Origin: Acephala macrosclerotiorum
Lineage: Eukaryota; Ascomycota; Leotiomycetes; Helotiales; Mollisiaceae
DNA length: 18,013 nt
Direction of reading: 5' to 3'
Assembly: GCA_014904845.1 (NCBI GenBank)
Contig: MU119809.1
Span: 1-18,013 of the forward strand
Shown: positions 1 to 7,622 of the stretch, one piece after another
How the letters are laid out: the number at the start of each line of letters is the position of its first letter
Numbering within the stretch: position 1 is the stretch's first letter
Position numbers and translations under genes: made by a program
Notes under the pieces: model-generated
The model's database searches: none
What the model saw: the letters and a program-made list of their open reading frames with translations, nothing else
Told to the model about the DNA's origin: nothing

Positions 1-130
1 TTTTTTAAATATTAATATATTTTTATTTTTTATTTTTTAAAAAATAATAAATATAATAATTTAAATATTTTTTTTATAATTTATTTTAAAATTTTATATT
101 AAATTTATTATTAAAATTAAATATAATTTT

Positions 131-133
131 TTA

Positions 134-186
<53 letters not shown>
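131..186. repeat. (ATT)n microsatellite
   Basis: About 17 uninterrupted ATT/TTA units inside the AT-rich block. This is a simple trinucleotide repeat with no coding potential and may vary in length between isolates. Confidence 0.95.
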
Positions 187-188
<2 letters not shown>

Positions 189-370
189 TAAAAATTTAAT
201 TTAATTAAAAATTTAATAATAAATAAATTAATATATTTATTAATTATATAAATATTAAAAAAATTTAAAAAAAATTTAAATTTTTTTTTATATTATAATT
301 ATTTAATTTATAAAATTAAAATATAATATTATTTTTAAAATTTAATATATTATAAAAATTAATTAAAAAT

Positions 371-398
371 AAACGAGATTTAAACGAGATTTAAACGA
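371..398. repeat. Short tandem repeat AAACGAGATTT
   Basis: An 11-base unit (AAACGAGATTT) occurs twice in tandem and is followed by a partial third copy (AAACGA). It carries the first G and C bases of the window. Confidence 0.8.
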
Positions 399-840
399 AT
401 ATTTTAATTTTTTTAATTTTTAATTTTTTAAAATAATTTTTAAAATAATTTTAAATATAATTTTAAATAAAAATATTAAATTAATTTTTTTTAATAAAAA
501 TAATTATAAAAAAAAAAAATTATTTGTTTTTTTAATATATTAAAAAGCGCGAAACGTCGTTAAAATTTTAATATAAATATAAAAAAAAATTTATAATATT
601 ATATTTATTATTTATTTATTAAATTATTATTAAAATAATATTAAAATATATTATATTAATTATAAAAACGATTATTATTTAAAAAATGTTTTAAAAATTA
701 TTTTAAAAATTAAAATAATAAACTTTAAAAAATTTATTAAATAAATAATATATAAATAAACGTAAAAATCGAAAATTTTAATTTAATTATATTTAGTTTA
801 ACGCATTCTTTAGAGAATTCACGTAAGTTTTTTTTCGTTT

Positions 841-1225
841 TTTTTAATTGATATTTTATTGAACTAATTATAATATTATATTCTTAGTTATGTAAGAGTC
901 AAAACGGGTAATAGTAAGTATATATTGCAACTCTTGATTCGCATTATCCACAGGGAGGATAGGGAACCGGTAATTCACAACAATCGAATCACGGCATTAA
1001 GTTTAATTGCTAGTCAAGTATTGCGTAGCGTGGTATCAGAAGTGCCGACAAATTGAAGTCATCCACGATATATTAATTATGCAAATGAGGAACCTGGAAC
1101 TTGTCACCTGAAGGCTTCGATTGGTATCAATAAAGCTCCAACTACCCATGATGCAAGAATTGCAACATGACCAAACAAGCCAGCTGGCTATAAATGAGAA
1201 TAAATACAAGAGTCAAAGCCTAATC
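841..1225. other. Intergenic: AT block edge and 3' flank of membrane gene
   Basis: Ordinary-composition DNA between the AT block and the stop codon of the minus-strand membrane protein gene. It should hold the 3' UTR of that gene. I see no reading frame, RNA gene or repeat in it. Confidence 0.6.
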
Positions 1226-2575
1226 TCAACACTTCTCGGATGTTGTTTCGACTCCTCGAGGGCACAAGTAACATCCAATAGTTTCTAGCAGATAACGTTC
1301 CCGATACCGGAAACGTATTAGTCCCATCTCACTAACGGTTTCCTGTGCGATTTCGAGAAGACGAGGGAGGTATATCTTGTCTGCTGATAAAAGACTTTGT
1401 GGATCGATTGTTAGTTCATCGTCCAAAGTACCGAAAAGCGACGTGGACAAAGATGTGTCTTTAAGGAGACGAACGCAGAAGTCCTCGAAAAGATCATTAT
1501 TTCTAATAAACTCGATAGTGGAGGCGATCGATTTCGGATCCGAGACGAGTTTAAGAAACGACTCCGAAGGCTCTTCTTTGAGAATTTTTTGAACAGAAGT
1601 AACAGATTTCAATTCTTCGATTAGAGAGAACCTGTCTATTCTCAGCGTTTGTCGAATTAATCGACGGTCATATCCGATCTTGTTTCGCCAAATATAATTG
1701 CAGAAGAGGGATGAGATGATGCATGGAACCAAAATCGGATAACCATACCACATGGTCGCCGTGACAAGTGATGCAGCGCCTGCGACGGTACCAGTCACTC
1801 CATTTATAGCGGCGTGGGTCTTGACTCTGCGAAGGCGACGCTTCAGCACACGCTCAATGATGTTTCCCTTCAGTTCCTTTGCTCCAGCGATGCCGTGTCG
1901 ATAGGCTCTCCTCCACACGTACGCAGACCATGCTGCATTGACCGTACCGTAGAGCGCTACGGGCGCGTTCCCGATGTATCCAGAGAGAAGATTGCTCGCC
2001 AGGAATACGTTATGATTCGCACCGCCAATAGCCAAAAACGTCCCAATGCCTACGCATATGGCTCCGAATCCCATCACAATGTCCATGCCGATCCGATCGA
2101 CCAATTCCGTACCCATTTCTCGAAAGTTGACATCCAATTGACTCTGTACGTCGCGTGCGATTGGTACATCTTGAACATGATCCGCTTTCTGTGTTCGCAG
2201 GTAACGTCGTTCCTCTCGGAGAACGTGTATATTGCGCCGGCTCAGTGTAGCATCTTTAAAGGCGAAATAAGAGATCGAGAGTGCGAGGGTGGCACCGAGG
2301 GCCATCAGAACAGCCGCGAAATGTGGTACAGGAACTTCGTTCCACACGTTGGCAGCGAAGTCTCCAGCATTAGCCAGTTCAAGAAGTCCTACGCCTGCGA
2401 GGAGACTATTCTTGAGCCTGTATTGCTTTGCGAGAGTGTAGCAGCCTTTCCGTCTGGTAAACGCAGCACAATCGGAGATCGATAAGAGCGGGGGAGGAGA
2501 TTCAGGGTCGTTTTGGGTTTGTGACGTCTCCAACGTCTTTGCCGTCTCATCAGATAAGCTATCTTCTAGGTCCAT
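1226..2575 (-). CDS. Multi-pass integral membrane protein, unknown function
   Basis: A single uninterrupted frame of 449 codons from the ATG at 2575 to the stop at 1226. The frame stays open upstream for 48 codons to a GTG at 2719, but 2575 is the first ATG, so I chose it. Residues 1-50 are acidic and polar. Hydrophobic segments lie near residues 84-106, 163-185, 188-222 and 257-295, separated by basic loops (KRRLRR near 245-250). A soluble helical C-terminal region of about 150 residues follows. This fits a fungal membrane protein with four or five transmembrane helices. I recognise no catalytic motif or named family. No stops or frameshifts are seen and codon use is ordinary, so it is probably functional. 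A small upstream exon cannot be excluded. Confidence 0.75.
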   Translation of the reverse strand: MDLEDSLSDETAKTLETSQTQNDPESPPPLLSISDCAAFTRRKGCYTLAKQYRLKNSLLAGVGLLELANAGDFAANVWNEVPVPHFAAVLMALGATLALSISYFAFKDATLSRRNIHVLREERRYLRTQKADHVQDVPIARDVQSQLDVNFREMGTELVDRIGMDIVMGFGAICVGIGTFLAIGGANHNVFLASNLLSGYIGNAPVALYGTVNAAWSAYVWRRAYRHGIAGAKELKGNIIERVLKRRLRRVKTHAAINGVTGTVAGAASLVTATMWYGYPILVPCIISSLFCNYIWRNKIGYDRRLIRQTLRIDRFSLIEELKSVTSVQKILKEEPSESFLKLVSDPKSIASTIEFIRNNDLFEDFCVRLLKDTSLSTSLFGTLDDELTIDPQSLLSADKIYLPRLLEIAQETVSEMGLIRFRYRERYLLETIGCYLCPRGVETTSEKC

Positions 2576-2625
2576 TGCTTCGATCGTGTCAGGTCTGTTT
2601 GCTATGATGGAGGTCGAATCGAAGG

Positions 2626-2838
2626 ATGGTAACGGGAGGTTTGAAGAAGTTGGCTGCAGACACAAAGGGATTGCATTATCCTGCAAACCGTGATGCTGTT
2701 TTTGAGGCGCTGATGGCACTGCGGTTCAAAGTAGAAGAGAGACAATTTTGGAAGACAAGGTGTGACCTTGAGGGAGATGGTGATGAAACAGAAATTGATG
2801 AAGCCTGGGCAGACGAGGTATATGTGTTTCAGCCTTAA
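2626..2838 (+). CDS. Small ORF, doubtful
   Basis: A 70-codon ATG-to-TAA frame beginning 51 bases from the start of the divergent membrane protein gene. Its second half is acidic (DGDETEIDEAWADE). No family is recognised, and it overlaps the promoter and possible 5' extension of the minus-strand gene. It may be chance, or an exon of a lost gene. Confidence 0.2.
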   Translation: MVTGGLKKLAADTKGLHYPANRDAVFEALMALRFKVEERQFWKTRCDLEGDGDETEIDEAWADEVYVFQP

Positions 2839-3788
2839 ATTCAGGGTCGCTAACTTTTCGATCTAAAAATAAATAATCGGCTCGCTTCCTTTCTGCTGAG
2901 TAGGTAGCCAGCACTCAAATACTCCATAACGCCCGACCTTATTTTAGAGAGCAGACCACAGGGCTAGGCTGCCAGCGCGTCTTTTGAGTCTGAATTGAAC
3001 GCATTCTCGGAGCTCTTCCAAACCTCACTTGTACGCGATGTTTAACGCAACGCGTTAGAAAATGATGCTGCGCGGTCTGTAGCGCAGCGCCAGCTTGAGG
3101 AGTGCTGTTTCGACTTCGCAGCCAAATGATTACCCTCGCTGTTGGGATACACAAAATGATCCAGTCTGCGTCGCGGCTTGCACAGACTCTCGGCGATCGC
3201 TCAAGAGCTACAGAGTTGGAAAACCTACACCTCGAGATCGGAAGTCGAATTAGAGATATGGAACTTAACAAGAACTTCTTTGAGGATAAGCTCGATGAAC
3301 AGCTTCATGCTATTTCTAAGCCGTTGTCATCATCCGAGATTTGATGAGAGGCAGCGCCCTCAAAAATTTGAGCATCCCTCCTCGTCTCCTCTCCTGTGGC
3401 AAGCCCATCAGCATTTACCTTGTCATTAAGCTCGCCCTCCCCATCGCGGCGCCTTTCACTACCATTAGCAGCGGTTGGCATCTCATCAACAAATAGAGTC
3501 TCTTCCTCCATTTCACCCGCTCCTTGCGCTGCGAACTCCGTCTTGGCCTCAGCCTCAGCTGCAGGTCCAGGAGCGGTAAGCTTGTCCGACGATAGGCTTC
3601 GCCAGCAGCACCGGCGAAGTTGAGGCTCTGTTCCAGGCCGAATAGTCTAGTGAAGTGGGACTCCTGCGACTCGATATGTGCTGGCAACTCTCACAAACCG
3701 AAGAATAATGAAATAGAAACATGTTTTGGCGTTAGTCACGTGCCCGTCTTTTCCTATCAGCCTCTGGTCTACGACTTGCAGATTCTCC
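2839..3788. other. Gene-poor stretch with weak ORFs only
   Basis: No recognisable gene. Two short open frames are of some interest: a charged plus-strand frame at 3102-3344, listed separately, and an acidic Ala/Glu-rich minus-strand frame reading through about 3610-3305. They lie on opposite strands, neither has a convincing start, and neither matches a family I know. The stretch may hold decayed gene fragments downstream of the deaminase pseudogene. Confidence 0.4.
3102..3344 (+). pseudogene. Possible coding fragment, coiled-coil-like
   Basis: An 80-codon open frame right after a TGA, with no ATG at its beginning (first internal ATG at 3126). The peptide is helical and charged, with heptad-like Leu/Ile spacing (for example ATELENLHLEIGSRIRDMEL), and it ends at a TGA. 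It could be a 3' exon or a relic. No family is recognised and the strand is not certain. Confidence 0.2.
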
Positions 3789-4945
3789 TCAACCATTTGT
3801 ACCAGTCAAGGGCCCATCCCATACAAACGCAATGCAAATGATTCCCTTCCAAGCATTTTGCAATTGAATTGTAAGCTCATTTGAGCCAAGTGGACAACTC
3901 AATCGCAGCTCCGTAGTCGTTGGAATATCTTCAACATTGACGATGACGATGGAATATTCCCTCCCCCTCACGGCATCTCCTGCGTGCGTGGTCGATAGAT
4001 GGCCTGATAATACTTGAACGAAATCCAAGGCAATGAATAACCTGTCAAGCTGCAAATGCAGCGATGGCGTCGTTAATGTAATCGATTGGCTGTAAGGGAG
4101 GTCGTTGTTTCCAACGTTGATCGGAGACACAATATCCGAAGCTGGTATATTCTCCGCACTAATATTCGCGAGATTGATAGTTCTTGGAGCTATTATAGTT
4201 TCTGGATCGCTGTTGGCAGCATAACATGGCTTCAGAGGCGTTCTTGGCGGAGTGAAGAGCAACTCGGCGCACGGTGGCGATTGATTATTCGGGATCCCTT
4301 CTTGGGTAAGGAGACAATGGCCGAATTGTCGACATCGAAGCCGGAGATAGAGATACTAGATTCCTGGAAAAAGCCGATGATGATGGTCAATGTGCAAATG
4401 GTAGCAAGACGCTCTCGTTCAGATGGTAGCATACACACTTTTTTGCCTCAACGCCCTCCGGATTTTGTCATCCAACGTTGCCTTTAATCGGGTCGAAATT
4501 ATTGCAAGGTCTCAGTGACGTTCAACGGGGACGTCTAGCCAATGCGGTAGGATCCATTTATCGTAAAGCCTGCCATGCGTTCGAGGCACGTGGAAGCAAC
4601 CATGGAACCATGGAGGTGGAAGAAGAGGTTGCACGGATAACATGCACTCTTACTAGAGCAAATGACTCTCGGTCGCGGACGGTCTGGGTGAAGCTCATAA
4701 AAGAAAGAGAGCTGGATTTCAGCGTGGATCTTATAGTTTGCTTCTGGGATAGAGACAGGCACCTGGATCTGAAAGGGCTCTACCTAGATGTTTTGAAATG
4801 CCCGGCATTTCCTGTCCCTTGCAGCGCAAAAAAGCTCAGAAGGAGCCGAGTAATATCGGCCAAGCTTGCCAATTGCTTCTGGCAGATACTTCTTCAAGCT
4901 TGGATCACCTGAAAAAGTTTGAAGAGCTGCGCTAAGATCGGGTGC
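3789..4945 (-). pseudogene. OTT_1508-like deaminase family protein, 3' part of broken gene
   Basis: Minus-strand conceptual translation resembles the fungal OTT_1508-like nucleic-acid/nucleotide deaminase family. A zinc-deaminase signature is visible: HAEIQ (HAE codons at 4718-4726), then [20 protein letters not shown] with the CxxC at 4631-4642. A family-like C-terminal domain follows and ends at the stop at 3789. The frame is broken: TAG at 4784-4786, an 8-bp tandem duplication (4598-4605 and 4606-4613) that shifts the frame, TGA at 4512-4514, and at least two more frame changes between about 4450 and 4270. The upstream part lies beyond the inserted Tc1/mariner element, at 6331-7089. Members are thought to be zinc-dependent deaminases; the substrate is unknown. 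Called as a non-functional pseudogene. The family name is from recognition of motifs, not a search. Confidence 0.75.
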
Positions 4946-4947
4946 TA

Positions 4948-4980
4948 CAGTGCCAGTCAACTGCTATTTAGCGAGTCTCG
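4948..4980 (+). repeat. Left terminal inverted repeat of Tc1/mariner element
   Basis: Begins CAGTGCCAGTCAACTG. Compared with the opposite end it shares CAGTGCC, GT, CT and CTATTTA in register over about 33 bases, with several substitutions. Confidence 0.8.
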
Positions 4981-5134
4981 AAACATCAAAATCTCAATAT
5001 TCAACTACCAACATAAAAGTACAAATAACTCAACAATTACTAATCCAAACACAATGAAACAACCCCTATATTGATTGCTCGAGTCCTCTCGTCAATTTGA
5101 GTCCTTAATTTGTTCGATTCATTAAGCACAGACT

Positions 5135-6238
5135 TCAATATTTTGTATGCCACTCATCTGCTGCAATGCAAGTTTCAATTCGAGACGGTATGCTCTCATA
5201 TAGAATATCAAACAACTCTTTGTTCAATGTGTTCCATGCAGCTTGTAAACAAGATTCTAAGCGCTGTCTTAAATGCTCTGACTCTGATTTATCAATTGCA
5301 ACGTCTAGAAACATCTCAAAAACACGTGTTTTGAGAGCTTACTATATGTGCTCAATAGAATTGAGATTCGGAGAGTATAAAGGCCAATTCAAGACAAGTG
5401 GAATGCCGTGTTCAAGAAATCAAGCCTTGACTTTGCGTGCCATATGAATAGAAGTATTGTCTTGCATAAATTTATAGCTTGACTCCAAGTTCTCAAAAAT
5501 TGAAGTCAATTCAGCCTCTAAAACCTTTAAATAGCTTTGAGCAGAGTACTTATGCTTTTTGGACTTATAGTCTCGATCCATGATATAAAGGTTGCTTCTT
5601 CTATAGTCTCAAAAGGCTCCCTAGACTATAATCTTTATATTCTTGTTTGTGCCATAGATTTGCACTATCTCTCGATTTTATTTTTGTCGAGGTGTGCGAA
5701 AGACTCATTTATCTCTTTTACTTCGCTCTCGCTCTACTGAACACTCATCACTCCACACTACTATTCTCTATGTTTTCTTATTTCAGTATCGATGTGCGAG
5801 ACACTAAGCAAGCTTTTTAGTTGTATGTTCTTCTGTAAAGTGTAGTCGACGTTTGTAGCGCCAATTAGTAATGCTATGTCTCTTGAGAATCTTTTTGAGA
5901 GTAGAAATCGAGCAAATGAAAGCGCAAGCAGTCTTGATTTGATTGTAAGTGTCCTTTGGATATAGACGTACGTGGCGAAAGAGCTTTCGTTTTTCGGTCA
6001 AAGAGTAAGACTTTCTGCGAGGGTCTTTTGATTGAGTCGAACTCTCATAGTGCAAATGGTCCACAGAGAGAGTGTATCGAACAGTCGGCAAACGGATATT
6101 TAGGCCTATGGCGATTTCGGCAGGACTAGAGCTAAAGAGGCGGCATCCTGCAATCTTGCCGCGCATATATGGAGTCAGATGCTTTCCTTTGGGTCGATTT
6201 TCAGAGATCTCTCTCATAGGAGTGCGTTGAGATGGCAT
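5135..6238 (-). pseudogene. Tc1/mariner transposase, inactivated by in-frame stops
   Basis: One continuous frame of 368 codons runs from ATG 6238 to TGA 5135. The N-terminal ~130 residues have helix-turn-helix-type Tc1 features, including ITNWRYKRRLHFTEEH. Catalytic residues are visible: first Asp in VVWSDECS (5747-5749), second Asp in MQDNTSIH (5459-5461), and Glu in SPNLNSIEH (5351-5353), with 35 residues between the last two. The end reads DEWHTKY, as in this family. There are ten internal stops (5804-5806, 5783-5785, 5768-5770, 5705-5707, 5678-5680, 5621-5623, 5609-5611, 5420-5422, 5342-5344, 5339-5341), most where family members carry Trp (for example LA*C, V*G, KA*F), and no frameshift. 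This is the mark of G-to-A change of TGG codons, as RIP produces. The protein cannot be made. Confidence 0.93.
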
Positions 6239-6294
6239 AATTGAGGTGTTTATTAAGGGAGGAAAGAACGCGGTTGCGAAAAATCGCGCTTTTA

Positions 6295-6328
6295 CGCGTC
6301 TCGGTTAAATAGGAGTGCACAGGCACTG
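6295..6328 (-). repeat. Right terminal inverted repeat of Tc1/mariner element
   Basis: Read on the minus strand from 6328 it begins CAGTGCCTGTGCACTC and aligns with the left end at 4948-4980, with several differences. Confidence 0.8.
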
Positions 6329-6330
6329 TA

Positions 6331-7089
6331 TAGTGAACTCGTGGGCCGCCTTCACTATCTCCCCAACGACCTCCTGTACTTCGATATTTTGAGCGGATAA
6401 GTCCGACATGCTTTCAAGCCTGGTGAACAAGACTTGCAGAGCTCGTGCGCCATCTCTCACGGCCTCTAGGCTGCTCTTTGTGAACCCTGGTCTGGCCCCT
6501 ACGGCCTTGTCGTAGACAGCTTGATTCAATTGAATGATCAGGGGTTGCTTTCCAGCGGTCTTTAGGGTTCTCTCCGCATGTTGTGATCGTAATCGTGATG
6601 AAATTCGATGGAGGTCTAAGACAACCACCTGTCGGAAAAGAGCCTTCTTGTCCTCAACTTTTGGATTCTCCGCTAGGCAGATCAGTTGGGGTTCAGAACT
6701 GGGTCGAGCGCCTACTAACATCGCTGTGCAGCTTGCTCTAAGGTCTTAGCAAGCGTTATAAGTCCGCTAGTGGCTACTGAGAGATCTCCCGTGTTTGATG
6801 AGATCCGAATTGTGATTCTTTCTCCGTCAAGGTGTTCTTCAACACACACAGCCATCACCTTGAGGCGGTTGTCCGAAGTAGCCGACAGAAATGCCAGGTT
6901 GCTAGCGATCTCATTCTCTCGTGAGATACTTGAACGACGGGTTGAGTTTGCACCAGAGACTAAAGTATTCTCTTTCGGCCGCTCAGGAACCTCATCCAGC
7001 TTCCGGAGGCGGCTGATGCTGTCCCGCAATTGCTGTTGGGTGTAGCACTTCCCTACATCGTTGGTAAGGTACCCCCCTATATCGGCCAC
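6331..7089 (-). pseudogene. OTT_1508-like deaminase family protein, 5' part of broken gene
   Basis: The N-terminal region of the split gene. A first exon-like frame runs from 7089 to 6720 and begins GTG, with TAA just upstream, so either the ATG is lost or an upstream exon is missing. A 47-bp intron (6719-6673: GTTAGT donor, CTGAT branch, CTAG acceptor) joins in phase to a second exon that reads to the TA target site at 6331. The peptide is helical and Ser/Arg-rich, with no catalytic residues of its own; the deaminase core is in the other half (3789-4945). No stop is present inside these two exons, so the decay is concentrated in the 3' half. Reading into the transposon adds six codons and then TAA, so any transcript would give a truncated protein without the HAE and CxxC motifs. 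Confidence 0.65.
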
Positions 7090-7522
7090 TTTTTACACTA
7101 AAAATAGCGATTTTTATCCTCTAATAACCCTGCGAAACATTTATAAAAATATATAAAGTTAAAAATATAGAATATTTATAGGAGGAAGCAGGCAGGGTTG
7201 ATAATGGGCTTTATGTTTTCGTCTGGAATAAAGGGACGATTCGTAACTTGCAGAAATTCCAGGAAACGAGTGTGAAAACGAGTGAAGAGCAGGGCCAAAT
7301 CGTACTGCCTGCTGAGTTGCTTCCTGCTGAGTTGGTTGAGAAGATGATTCAACATCTTGAGGTTGGAAAAGTGGAGATTGAGATCGACGCGAGAGCAGTA
7401 AGGCGAGGAGTTATATTGAGCCTCAATTTTACTAAGCATAGATGGAATCAGTTCAAGCTAAGAGAGATCGGTGCAGCAATTTGACGTTGGGCGGTTGACG
7501 TGTGCAACTTAAACTAGGCTAC
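7090..7522. other. Unassigned stretch, open frames on both strands
   Basis: A minus-strand frame runs from ATG 7439 to TAA 7176 (87 codons). A plus-strand frame runs from just after a TAG near 7171 to TGA 7484 (about 100 codons) and includes PAELLPAELVEK, encoded by an imperfect 12-base tandem duplication. Codon context does not decide between them and I recognise neither. The plus frame looks slightly more protein-like and could be a 3' exon (TATAG acceptor-like site at its beginning). It may also be a gene fragment. Confidence 0.3.
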
Positions 7523-7573
7523 TATTCGTGAATGCTCAAAACCTCATGTAAGTTAGCAGCCCAACAACGATCT

Positions 7574-7612
7574 CTCCCTTCTCCCGTCTCCCTTCTCCCT
7601 TCTCCCTTCCCG
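7574..7612. repeat. CT-rich (TCTCCCT)n simple repeat
   Basis: Pyrimidine-rich imperfect repeat of TCTCCCT units just beyond the stop codon of the Nramp gene, so it would lie in that gene's 3' UTR as a purine-rich stretch in the mRNA. Confidence 0.85.
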
Positions 7613-7622
7613 AAGGTCGCCA

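Larger units (their letters stand above)
1..840. other. Extreme AT-rich block (RIP-like isochore)
   Basis: Bases 1-373 contain no G or C at all, and the rest of the block has very few. Nearly all remaining C residues sit in CpG (for example the GCGCGAAACGTCG stretch at 547-559). No reading frame or transposon protein can be recognised. The composition changes to ordinary DNA between about 800 and 900. In ascomycetes this pattern is the usual end point of RIP on repeated DNA; the original repeat is not identifiable. Confidence 0.85.
4946..6330 (-). mobile_element. Complete Tc1/mariner-type DNA transposon with TA target duplication
   Basis: The element spans 4948-6328 (1381 bp) between TA dinucleotides at 4946-4947 and 6329-6330, the target duplication typical of Tc1/mariner. 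Both ends begin CAGTGCC when read inward and stay similar for about 33 bases (shared CTATTTA). It contains one transposase pseudogene on the minus strand. It sits inside the coding sequence of the deaminase-family gene: removing the element and one TA brings the two gene halves together in the same frame. The element is therefore younger than the gene, but old enough to have gathered ten nonsense mutations. Confidence 0.9.

Noticed and set aside
131..186. Possible CRISPR-like or structured repeat array
   Set aside because: Simple ATT microsatellite in a eukaryotic AT block; no spacer structure.
1814..2485. Long plus-strand frame inside the membrane protein gene
   Set aside because: Antisense shadow of the well-formed minus-strand CDS; no family features and no proper context.
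4478..4912. Plus-strand 144-codon frame
   Set aside because: The minus strand here carries the deaminase HAE and CxxC motifs; the plus frame is a shadow.
4948..4990. Reading the deaminase frame through the left transposon end as gene sequence
   Set aside because: The stretch is the terminal inverted repeat; the gene ends at the TA at 4946 and resumes beyond 6330.
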